Positions 1 to 5,684 of a stretch of 7,524 nucleotides of DNA are shown piece by piece. The notes below the pieces were generated by a model. That model ran no database searches and was not told the DNA's origin. It saw only the letters and a list, made by a program, of their open reading frames with translations. Position 1 is the first letter of the stretch, and every line of letters begins with the position of its first letter. This DNA is from DASRTE01 sp035316885 (lineage in GTDB: Bacteria; Actinomycetota; Actinomycetes; Jiangellales; Jiangellaceae), in the NCBI GenBank assembly GCA_035316885.1, contig DATHII010000141.1, forward strand, positions 1 through 7,524, given 5' to 3'. The position numbers and the translations under genes were made by a program.

Positions 1-150
1 GATATGCCGCCCGACGCCACCGGGAATCGCCTGGCCGTCATGCTGACAGATGGCCGCCGTACGGTAATACCAAACGGAGGGCATGCGATCACCTGGACGC
101 ACCCGGCCGAGGTCAACCAGGCGCTCCTCGATTTCCTGCGCTCGCTATGA
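1..150 (+). CDS. alpha/beta hydrolase, C-terminal fragment (cut by window edge)
   Basis: Frame 1 is open from the window edge to a TGA at 148-150 and gives 49 residues. The tail IPNGGHAITWTHPAEVNQAL followed by LDFLRSL is the usual end of an alpha/beta-hydrolase-fold enzyme: a short strand, the catalytic His in a GGH motif, then the last helix, which ends in a DFL-type motif. The nucleophile and acid residues lie outside the window, so activity cannot be judged and the substrate is unknown. It is on the same strand as the next, broken hydrolase gene, separated from it by 146 bases containing inverted repeats. The family assignment rests only on this tail; a haloperoxidase-like or esterase-like member is equally possible. 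Confidence 0.7.
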   Translation, partial: DMPPDATGNRLAVMLTDGRRTVIPNGGHAITWTHPAEVNQALLDFLRSL

Positions 151-184
151 CGGTCGCCGCGAACCCGTTGGCCGCGTGAACCGC

Positions 185-227
185 GTGCAGCGTGACTGCA
201 CCTGCGGATCGGGGCAAGGTGCAGTCA
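185..227. repeat. overlapping inverted repeats between two hydrolase genes
   Basis: TGACTGCACCT (193-203) is perfectly complementary to AGGTGCAGTCA (217-227), giving an 11-bp stem with a 13-base loop. The left arm also forms a second dyad with the element before it: GTGCAG (185-190) and CTGCAC (196-201), five bases apart. The two pairings are mutually exclusive because they share the CTGCAC arm. No T-tract follows. It could be a terminator for the upstream hydrolase, an operator, or an attenuator-like switch; the sequence does not decide between these. Confidence 0.55.
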
Positions 228-296
228 ACATGCGGATTCCGCCGCCGCATCGGAGCTGATTGGCTCCAGTTGTAAACCACACACGAAGGTACTGAC

Positions 297-1198
297 ATGC
301 CCACCACTACCACCGAGAACGGCAGCAATTCGGCGTACATCGGCAGCTCCTACTCTGGTCTGACGAACGAGCTGGTCAAGGCGGCCAACGGCGTCGATTA
401 CGTCTACCGCGACAGCGGCCCGACGACTGGCGAAGGTGTGCCGCTGGTCCTTTTTGCAGCACTTCCGCGGGAACCTCGACAACTGGGACCCGGCGCTGAT
501 CGACGCGCTGGCGTCGGCCCGGCGTGTCATCACGTTCGACAACGCCGGAGTCGGCGGCTCCACCGGGAGGACATCGAACACCGTGGCGCAGATGGCAGAC
601 GACGCGATCGCCTTCCTGGCCGCCATGGACCTCGGCCAGGTTGATCTTCTGGGGTTCTCCATCGGCGGCTTCGTCGCCCAGCAGATTGCCTTGACCAGGC
701 CCGCCATCGTCAGAAGGCTGGTCGTGGCGTCCGCGGCGCCCCAGGGCGCCGCGGGCATGCACGACTGGGCCCCTGAAGTCATCGGCGCGGTTGGCAAGCC
801 CGAAACCAGCCCCGCGGAATACCTCGGCGTTTTCTTCACTCGGTCCTCCGCAAGCCTGCAGGCAGGCCAAGAGGCCATGCGGCGCATGTACGCCCGCACC
901 GAGGACCGGGACACGGCAACCCAGCTGGGCGACCCGTGAAGCGCAGTACGACGCAGTATGCACGTGGGGAATCCCCGATCACGCACAGCTCCAGCGGCTC
1001 AGCTGCCTGAAGATGCCTGTGTTCGTGGCAAACGGCGACAGCGACCCGATGATCCTGCCGCACTACTCCTACCTGCTTGCTGGCCTGATCCCGCAGGCAC
1101 GCGTGAAGATCTACGCCGACTCGGCGCACGGGTTCCTGTTCCAACACCACGCGGACTTCGCCGCTGACGTCGAGGCATTCCTGAGCGACTCTCACTAA
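297..1198 (+). pseudogene. alpha/beta hydrolase with two +1 frameshifts (pseudogene or sequencing error)
   Basis: The protein is continuous only if two single bases are removed. The ATG at 297 follows a GAAGG ribosome site (285-289). Frame 1 reads to about 451, where an extra T in the T5 run (451-455) shifts it; dropping one T gives VPLVLLQHFRGNLDNWDP. The second frame then runs to about 927, where an extra G in GGG (927-929) leads to a stop at 937-939; dropping one G gives TATQLATREAQYDAVCTWG. The third frame ends at the TAA at 1196-1198. The corrected protein is 299 residues, a normal family length. It keeps a full triad: Ser about 121 in GFSIGG, Asp about 249 in NGDSDPM, His about 277 in DSAHGFLFQH. 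A serine hydrolase of unknown substrate is expected. The intact motifs and homopolymer positions favour recent decay or sequencing error over old decay. Confidence 0.85.
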
Positions 1199-1218
1199 CC
1201 GACTCGACCTCAGAGCGA

Positions 1219-1233
1219 CCCTCGCAACGAGGG
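1219..1233. terminator. small hairpin in the convergent hydrolase gap
   Basis: CCCTCG (1219-1224) and CGAGGG (1228-1233) form a 6-bp GC-rich stem with a 3-base CAA loop, 20 bases after the stop of the broken hydrolase. It has no following T-run, so a role as a weak terminator is only a guess from its position. The rest of 1199-1437, between two convergent genes, holds nothing else that I can identify. Confidence 0.3.
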
Positions 1234-1437
1234 CATGCTTTCAGCGGGTGAGCGAGCAGGTCAATGACCACGGGGGTGCACAGCAAGGACTGGGGGGTGA
1301 TCAATCGCTGTTGGTCGTTTTCGGCGGATGAAGTGAATCTCGGTGATGCAAAACTTGCTGGAAACCGCCACCGCCCAGAATCGCCGGTGCCCCTCGCCGC
1401 CAGAAATCAGCGGGGCGATCAACAGCTCATCATCCCC

Positions 1438-2175
1438 TTACGGCTGGCTGCGGCTCGTCTCGTCGACGGCGCTCAGGATCAGCCGAGTGACGGCCTCCGG
1501 CTGCGACACCATGGACGCGTGCGAGGCCACCACCTCCTCGATCCGGGCGTTCCCACGCTCGGCCATGAATCGCTGCCCCGCAGGCGGAATGGCTCGGTCC
1601 TCGGTGCCCAGCAGGTACCACGACGGGATGGACCGCCACCCCGCCGGGCCCGAGGGCGTGGCCGCCCCGGCGCCGCTCCAGGGTCGCTGGGTCGCTGCCA
1701 TCACCTCGGCCGTATCGGAGTCGACGTCAGCGGCGAACGCCTCAGGGAACAGCTCGCGATCCAAGTACAGGTCCACCCCCTCGCTCCCGTCCGGGTTCGT
1801 GAATGGCACCGGTCGCAGCGCCGCCGGCACCAGACTGTCCCCGAAGACCTCAGACCCAAGGAGCTGCTCGATGCTCTCACCCTCGTCGGGCATCCACCCA
1901 GCGACGAACACCAGCGCTTGCACCTGCTCGTTCCCGGTGGCGGCGTTGGACATGACAGCGCCGCCGTAGGAGTGGCCGACCAGGACAATCGGGCCGGAGA
2001 TGGTCTGCAGCAGCGTCGCCAAGTAGGCGGCATCGCCGGTTAGGTGGCGGAGCGGGTTGGCGAAACCGATGGCGGCAAAGCCACGGTCGCGCAGGGCGCG
2101 AGTTGACTCGCCGAAGCCGCTGGCGTCCGCCCACGCCCCGTGGACGAACACGATGGTTGGGGTATTAGCGTTCAT
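1438..2175 (-). CDS. EstC-like alpha/beta fold hydrolase
   Basis: A 245-residue alpha/beta hydrolase, probably cytoplasmic since no signal peptide is visible. TIVFVHGAWADASGF (residues 7-21) carries the oxyanion-hole HG motif. The nucleophile is Ser69 in GHSYGG (67-72). The acid is Asp193 in LLGTEDRAIPP, and the catalytic His219 lies in VVASHASMVSQPEAV. This spacing and the RSIPSWYLLGTEDRAIPP block are typical of the EstC/SABP2/hydroxynitrile-lyase-like group, which hydrolyses small esters or lactones. The substrate cannot be read. I chose the ATG at 2175 because the conserved fold starts straight after it and an AAGGAG site lies about 11 bases upstream. The frame stays open to 2238, but the extra 21 residues are unlike the family. 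It lies downstream of the SnoaL gene on the same strand across a 260-base gap, so cotranscription is possible but uncertain. Confidence 0.9.
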   Translation of the reverse strand: MNANTPTIVFVHGAWADASGFGESTRALRDRGFAAIGFANPLRHLTGDAAYLATLLQTISGPIVLVGHSYGGAVMSNAATGNEQVQALVFVAGWMPDEGESIEQLLGSEVFGDSLVPAALRPVPFTNPDGSEGVDLYLDRELFPEAFAADVDSDTAEVMAATQRPWSGAGAATPSGPAGWRSIPSWYLLGTEDRAIPPAGQRFMAERGNARIEEVVASHASMVSQPEAVTRLILSAVDETSRSQP

Positions 2176-2435
2176 CGTCGGCAGAGCTCCTTCTTTTGAC
2201 GGTGGCTTTCCAGGCCACCAATTGTCCTTGTTGGTCACAGCCGGCGGACGAAGGGGTCAGTGATCCGTACCGTCGGACCATCACACCAGGGTTCTGCCCG
2301 AACCCGGACTGGCCGCCTACCGCAATCGCTCCGGTCGACCTGCCGAAGGCAGTCGAATTGGCTGTTCAAGACACCATGCGGCTTGGGCGATTGCGCATAC
2401 TCACCCGAGCGCGCCGAGCGTGGCATTTGTTTGGT
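2176..2435. other. 260-base gap between hydrolase and SnoaL gene, with one hairpin
   Basis: This stretch separates two minus-strand genes. Near the hydrolase start, GGTGGC (2201-2206) and GCCACC (2214-2219) form a 6-bp dyad with a 7-base spacer, just upstream of the hydrolase ribosome site. It could be an operator or a 5'-leader hairpin. A 63-codon minus-strand open frame (2235-2426) has no clear ribosome site and an Arg-rich composition typical of a non-coding GC-rich frame, so I do not call it. No confident promoter was found. Confidence 0.3.
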
Positions 2436-2900
2436 TCATGGTTGGGATGGGCGTGTCTCGCTCCAGTCGAGGATGAGTTGGCGCTCGGCAAACAGCCACG
2501 TTCCGTCGACTTTGGTGAAGGTGTCGAGGTAGCGGAGCGCCGCGACCATGATCTTGCGCTCGCCGTCGGTGGAGAACAGGTGATGGGCGATCGTGTAGCT
2601 CTCACCGGTCGCGCGGTCACCGTCGAGCGTGATCGTGCTCTGGCCGTTGAAGTGCGTGGTCGCGTCGTACTGCTTGAGGTCCTCGAAGATTGGGGTCAGC
2701 GCTTCTCGGCCTTCGACGACGTAGGTGGGTTCGGTTCCTTCGCCGCTCATGTAGACGGCGAACCGGGTGCGCTCGGTGAAGAGCGACTTTTGAGCTTCGC
2801 TGTCTCGTCGGTCGGCGCAGTGTGCGTAGGCGTCGAAGAGTTCGCGGATCGCGAGGCGGTCGGCGGCTTCTTCGGGGGAGATCGCGGTGTGGGTGTGCAT
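2436..2900 (-). CDS. SnoaL-like (NTF2-fold) protein
   Basis: A 154-residue single-domain protein of the SnoaL/NTF2-like superfamily, of the usual length. The N-terminal helices carry the characteristic IRELFDAYAHCADRRD stretch (about residues 18-33). The strand segment TTHFNGQSTITLDGDRATGE (about 82-101) matches the pattern of a His near the strand followed by a DGDRA turn that is common in SnoaL_4-type domains. A C-terminal strand ends in WLFAERQLILDW. Such cone-shaped folds serve as cyclases, isomerases, dehydratases or ligand-binding proteins; the sequence does not say which. The ATG at 2900 has AAGGAG close upstream. It is divergent from the TetR gene across 119 bases holding two matching palindromes, so TetR control is likely. 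The hydrolase lies downstream on the same strand. Confidence 0.9.
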   Translation of the reverse strand: MHTHTAISPEEAADRLAIRELFDAYAHCADRRDSEAQKSLFTERTRFAVYMSGEGTEPTYVVEGREALTPIFEDLKQYDATTHFNGQSTITLDGDRATGESYTIAHHLFSTDGERKIMVAALRYLDTFTKVDGTWLFAERQLILDWSETRPSQP

Positions 2901-2944
2901 CGTGCTCCTTGGTGTGCGGGTGGGGTCGCATAAGATGACGTACT

Positions 2945-2958
2945 CGGGGAACTCCCCG
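2945..2958. promoter_or_regulatory. putative TetR operator, site 1
   Basis: CGGGGA (2945-2950), AC, TCCCCG (2953-2958) is a 6+6 bp dyad with the same half-sites and the same 2-base spacer as site 2. The two centres are 32 bp apart, close to three helical turns. Symmetry stops at the sixth pair, so it is the weaker-looking site. It lies between site 2 and the SnoaL start, near the transcription start predicted from the promoter overlapping site 2. That it is an operator is inferred from position and matching sequence. Confidence 0.6.
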
Positions 2959-2968
2959 GAACCACGCC

Positions 2969-2998
2969 AGCATAACCGGGGATATCCCCGGTTAACAA
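2969..2998 (-). promoter_or_regulatory. possible SnoaL promoter overlapping operator site 2
   Basis: Reading the minus strand, TTGTTA (2998-2993) and TATGCT (2974-2969) are separated by 18 bases and resemble -35 and -10 boxes. The spacer is almost entirely the 22-bp palindrome, so a bound repressor would block polymerase directly. Both boxes are imperfect matches. No comparable promoter was found for the TetR gene. Confidence 0.4.
2973..2994. promoter_or_regulatory. putative TetR operator, site 2 (22-bp perfect palindrome)
   Basis: The 22 bases are a perfect palindrome: the left half is TAACCGGGGAT and the right half is its exact reverse complement, ATCCCCGGTTA. The core CGGGGA-TA-TCCCCG repeats the pattern of site 1. 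The position between a TetR gene and a divergent enzyme gene, 25 bases before the TetR start, is where TetR-family autoregulators usually bind. Binding itself is inferred. Confidence 0.75.
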
Positions 2999-3019
2999 AC
3001 GGAACCCTGAGGAGTCGTG

Positions 3020-3583
3020 GTGCCTGCCAAGCCTCGGCGTCGGCGCGCGGACGCCGAGCAGAACCGGGCTGCGATCCTCGCAGTCGCGCTTGAGGCGTTG
3101 ACCGAGTCTGCCGACATCTCTCTCAACGCCGTCGCCAAGCGCGCCGGCGTCGCGAACGCCACCCTGTACCGGCACTTCCCGACCCGCGAAGACCTGATTC
3201 TCCAGGTCTACCGGCACGAGGTCGCTCAACTCACACAAGCCGCCGACGACCTCATCGCGAGGGCCGGGCCAGACGTTGCGTTGGAGCAGTGGGTCGCCCG
3301 GCTCGCACAGTACGCGATGACCAAACACGGCCTCGCGGGTGCGCTTCGCGCGGCGAGCAGGAACGAGACCGAACTGTTCGCCGAGACCTACGAACCGGTC
3401 GTTGCAGCACTTGGCCGGCTGCTGGTCGCAGCCGAAGCCGCAGGCAAGGTACGCACCGGGCTGAACCCCGACGAGGTGATACTCGCGCTGGCCGGACTAT
3501 GGGAACTCGACCCCGCCGGGGACTGGCAAACGCGGGCCCAGCAGCTGTACCAACTCGTCTTCGCAGGTCTACGGCCCGACTGA
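3020..3583 (+). CDS. TetR/AcrR-family transcriptional regulator
   Basis: A 187-residue repressor-type protein. After a basic N-terminus (PAKPRRRRADAE), the helix-turn-helix reads ISLNAVAKRAGVANATLYRH (about residues 33-52), then FPTREDLI, the standard TetR DNA-binding block ending in the LYRHFPTRE signature. The rest is helical ligand-binding domain. Its GLWELDPAGDWQTRAQQLY stretch near the C-terminus resembles SbtR-like TetR C-domains. Two GTG codons, 3017 and 3020, could start it. I prefer 3020 because GGAG (3011-3014) then sits five bases away, against two for 3017. It is divergent from the SnoaL gene, with two shared palindromes between, so it probably represses both that gene and itself. 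The inducer is unknown. GC-rich hairpins follow its stop. Confidence 0.92.
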   Translation: MPAKPRRRRADAEQNRAAILAVALEALTESADISLNAVAKRAGVANATLYRHFPTREDLILQVYRHEVAQLTQAADDLIARAGPDVALEQWVARLAQYAMTKHGLAGALRAASRNETELFAETYEPVVAALGRLLVAAEAAGKVRTGLNPDEVILALAGLWELDPAGDWQTRAQQLYQLVFAGLRPD

Positions 3584-3610
3584 GCCGGGTTGACCCCTCC
3601 GGGGCCCGGC
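3584..3610 (+). terminator. GC-rich hairpin directly after the TetR stop
   Basis: GCCGGG (3584-3589) pairs with CCCGGC (3605-3610), and inside it CCCC (3594-3597) pairs with GGGG (3601-3604) around a 3-base loop, leaving a 4-base TTGA bulge on the left. It starts on the base after the TGA. There is no T-tract, as is common for actinobacterial terminators. A 5-bp hairpin, GCACG/CGTGC (3613-3617 and 3624-3628), follows at once. Confidence 0.5.
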
Positions 3611-3651
3611 GGGCACGGCCACTCGTGCGGACCCGCGGGGGTGGACACGGT

Positions 3652-3678
3652 AGCGGGCAGGGCTGCGCCCTGCCCGCT
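3652..3678 (+). terminator. strong 12-bp hairpin downstream of TetR
   Basis: AGCGGGCAGGGC (3652-3663) and GCCCTGCCCGCT (3667-3678) form a perfect 12-bp stem with a 3-base loop; GGT and ACC extend it by three pairs across a one-base bulge. It is 68 bases after the TetR stop and is the most stable hairpin in the window by inspection. No T-run follows. It lies between convergent genes (TetR and SDR-1), so it may stop transcription from either side. Confidence 0.65.
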
Positions 3679-3871
3679 CACCACATCGATGGATCCGGTT
3701 AGAACATGCCATTGTCATTGGCGGATGTCTGGATCTGACCATGTCGGCCGATTGCAACAGGGAGGATCTAGGCCACCTCCGGGCGCAAGCAGCACAGGCC
3801 GGTAGCGAGTGCCATCGATGCTGGCCCAGGGATGTAGTTCGCCGTTGTCAGCGATCGGCGGCGGCGGACCG
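3679..3871. other. gap between TetR terminator and SDR-1 stop, no gene recognised
   Basis: About 190 bases lie between the hairpin and the SDR-1 stop. Short open frames exist on both strands but lack ribosome sites and family motifs. ATCGATG occurs twice (3686-3692 and 3813-3819). I see no transposase motif or clear terminator for SDR-1. Confidence 0.3.
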
Positions 3872-4639
3872 TCAGTGTGCCGTGAAGCCGCCGTCGACCG
3901 GCAGAGCCACGCCGAGCACGAAACTCGAGCCAGAGCTGCACAGCCAGAGAGCGGCCGCGGCGATCTCGTCGGGGCGGCCCTTTCGACCGATCGGTTGATC
4001 GCGCAAGATCTCCTTCATCGCCTCGGCCTGGTCCTGGCCCATGGCCGCGGACATGGGCGTATCGATCACGCCCGGGCACACGGCATTGATCCGAATGCCA
4101 CGCGGCGCATAATCCATCGCGGCGCTTCTGGTCAGGCCGATCACTCCGTGCTTGGTGGCGTGATACGAGGCCCGGCCTGCCTGCCCGACAAGGCCGCCAA
4201 GCGACGAACAATTGACTATGGCGCCGCTACCCTGCGTGCGCATCTGGCGCAGTTCGTGCTTCATGCAGGTCCAGATACCGCGCAAATTGACGGCGGTCAC
4301 CTTGTCGAAGCTCTCCGCCGACTCATCGGCTAGGTCTCCCGTGAAGCCGACGACGCCGGCGTTGTTGAAGGCCATGTCCAACCGGCCGTAGGTAGCAACG
4401 GTGTGATCGACCACGGAGGCGGCCTGCGCCTCGTCCGCCACATCGCAGGTGACGCCGATCGCCTGGTGACCGGCCGAAGTGAGCTCAACGGTGGCAGTGC
4501 GGAGCGCATCCTCGTTGATGTCGGCGAGCACGACCGCGGCGCCCGCCTCAGCGAAAGCCTTGACGGTCGCAAGCCCGATCCCGGAGCTGGCTCCCGTGAC
4601 AAGGGCGACTTGGCCCTGGAATTCATAGATCGGATTCAT
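3872..4639 (-). CDS. classical short-chain dehydrogenase/reductase (SDR-1)
   Basis: A 255-residue classical SDR, a cytosolic NAD(P)-dependent oxidoreductase of normal family length. The cofactor motif TGASSGIG is at residues 15-22. Asp40 at the end of the second strand (VVLADIN) suggests NAD(H) preference. Asp66 in CDVAD contacts the adenine ring, and NNAG is at 92-95. The catalytic tetrad is complete: Asn118 (AVNLRG), Ser146 (NCSSLGG), Tyr159 and Lys163 (YHATK). The C-terminal NAVCPGVIDTPM and VDGGFTAH segments are typical of the glucose-1-dehydrogenase-like/FabG-like groups. The substrate is not readable. The ATG at 4639 has GGAG eight bases upstream. It lies 32 bases downstream of SDR-2 on the same strand, so the two are probably one transcript led by SDR-2. 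Its 3' end faces the TetR gene. Confidence 0.93.
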   Translation of the reverse strand: MNPIYEFQGQVALVTGASSGIGLATVKAFAEAGAAVVLADINEDALRTATVELTSAGHQAIGVTCDVADEAQAASVVDHTVATYGRLDMAFNNAGVVGFTGDLADESAESFDKVTAVNLRGIWTCMKHELRQMRTQGSGAIVNCSSLGGLVGQAGRASYHATKHGVIGLTRSAAMDYAPRGIRINAVCPGVIDTPMSAAMGQDQAEAMKEILRDQPIGRKGRPDEIAAAALWLCSSGSSFVLGVALPVDGGFTAH

Positions 4640-4671
4640 TTCCGCAGCTCCGTTCAGGTACCTCGCTTGTT

Positions 4672-5514
4672 TCAGACGTCGTCGTGGGCGAGGTTGCTAG
4701 ACAGGTCGCGGTTCGCGTCGGCTTGCTCGAGGAGCAGCTTGGCCTTGTTCTCGAAGGTGGTGACTGCATCGGCGCCGGCGGGGAAGCGCAGCGGTGGCTC
4801 GTTCTGGGCGGCGAGGTGGACCAGCGCGTCGGCGAGCTTGGCGGGGTCGCCGGTCTGCTGGCCGTTCATGCTCGTCCATGCAGCGACGGTCTGCTCGGTC
4901 CGCTCGGCATAATCGGCGATCGAGGACTCGGCGTAGTTGGTCGACTCCGGCGTCAACAGCTCGGTGCGAAAGAACCCAGGCTCGACAAGGATCGTGCGGA
5001 TCCCGAACGGCGCAACCTCCGGGGTCAGCGACTCCATCCAGCCCTCCACCCCGAACTTCGAGGCAGCGTACGCGGTCAAGAACTCCCCGCCCTGGATGCC
5101 GGCGGTCGAGGAGATCGTGACGACCAGGCCGGAGCGCTGGGCCCGCATGATCGGAAGGACCGCGCGGGTGACGTTGACCGGACCGAACAGGGTGGTCTCA
5201 ATCTGCGCCCGGAACTCCTCTGGGGTGAGCTCCTCGAAGAACCCGGCGTTGAAGTTGCCCGCGTTGTTGACCAGCACATCGATCCGGCCGAACCGGTCGG
5301 CGCCCGTCTGGACGGCGGCCCCGGCGCTCGCGGGGTCGGTGACGTCAAGGGCTACGACGATGAGGTCGTCGTGTGCTCCTAGCACGGTGCTGACCTTCTC
5401 GGTGTTACGGCCGGTGGCGATGACAGTGTGACCGGCGGTCAGAGCGGCTTTGGCGATGTCGACGCCCATGCCCCGGCCGGCGCCGGTGACGAGCCAGACC
5501 TGCTTCTCACTCAT
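4672..5514 (-). CDS. short-chain dehydrogenase/reductase (SDR-2), atypical tetrad
   Basis: A 280-residue SDR. TGAGRGMG (10-17) binds the cofactor, and Arg36 after the second strand (VIATGRN) suggests NADP(H). Asp57 (ALDVTD) and NNAG (83-86) are present. Ser136 (TISSTAG), Tyr149 and Lys153 (YAASK) form the active-site triad. The Asn normally found in the following helix (NxFG) is Thr108 here (ETTLFG), so the usual four-residue proton relay lacks one member. The extended C-terminus (after PGFFRTELL) resembles long SDRs of unknown substrate. I chose the ATG at 5514 because the fold begins at residue 5 and AAGGAAG lies upstream. A GTG at 5565 would add 17 Asp/Arg-rich residues unlike the family. 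It is divergent from the MmyB-like regulator, which probably controls it, and leads into SDR-1. Confidence 0.92.
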   Translation of the reverse strand: MSEKQVWLVTGAGRGMGVDIAKAALTAGHTVIATGRNTEKVSTVLGAHDDLIVVALDVTDPASAGAAVQTGADRFGRIDVLVNNAGNFNAGFFEELTPEEFRAQIETTLFGPVNVTRAVLPIMRAQRSGLVVTISSTAGIQGGEFLTAYAASKFGVEGWMESLTPEVAPFGIRTILVEPGFFRTELLTPESTNYAESSIADYAERTEQTVAAWTSMNGQQTGDPAKLADALVHLAAQNEPPLRFPAGADAVTTFENKAKLLLEQADANRDLSSNLAHDDV

Positions 5515-5561
5515 ACTGGCCGCACTTCCTTGGTCTCGATCTTGTCGATCTCTGTTTGGAT

Positions 5562-5605
5562 CCACCGCTTCAGCGGTGGTGCATTGGCTACAGAACCACG
5601 CGTGG
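5562..5605. promoter_or_regulatory. two palindromes between SDR-2 and the XRE regulator
   Basis: CCACCGCTTCAGCGGTGG (5562-5579) has perfect 8-bp arms around a 2-base centre, and CCACGCGTGG (5596-5605) is a perfect 10-bp palindrome. Both begin CCAC and end GTGG, and their centres are 30 bp apart. They lie in the 170-base divergent region, 48 bases upstream of the SDR-2 start. They are candidates for a regulator binding site; alternatively, the first may form a leader hairpin in the SDR-2 mRNA. Confidence 0.5.
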
Positions 5606-5618
5606 GGCTTGAGCGGGA

Positions 5619-5648
5619 GTCCCTGATGATGGGGTTATTGACAGGGAC
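5619..5648. promoter_or_regulatory. spaced inverted repeat before the XRE gene
   Basis: GTCCCTG (5619-5625) and CAGGGAC (5642-5648) are perfect 7-bp inverted arms, 16 bases apart. The right arm overlaps TTGACA (5638-5643), a consensus -35 hexamer for plus-strand transcription. No good -10 lies at normal spacing from it. TAGGGT (5672-5677) has the TAnnnT form of a -10 box and would place the start of transcription at or next to the ATG at 5685. Function is inferred. Confidence 0.4.
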
Positions 5649-5684
5649 CCTCAGCCCTGGCGGAGCGCCCGTAGGGTGAAAGGC

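Noticed and set aside
451..455. Programmed frameshift at the T5 run
   Set aside because: A second shift is needed 470 bases later at an ordinary GGG; two programmed events in a plain hydrolase are implausible, and error or mutation explains both.
225..986. Long minus-strand open frame (253 codons) opposite the broken hydrolase
   Set aside because: It is the antisense shadow of the hydrolase, with no family motifs and no ribosome site; the plus strand carries the conserved triad.
1264..2043. 259-codon plus-strand open frame opposite the EstC-like hydrolase
   Set aside because: It is low in recognisable motifs, rich in Arg/His/Gly from GC-rich antisense DNA, and fully overlaps a gene with an intact hydrolase triad.
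2196..2933. 245-codon plus-strand open frame over the SnoaL gene
   Set aside because: It is antisense to a clear SnoaL-fold protein and would run into the operator region; no start signal.
3679..3871. Transposase remnant between TetR and SDR-1
   Set aside because: The minus-strand frames give no catalytic motif or terminal repeats that I recognise; only a short ATCGATG repeat is present.
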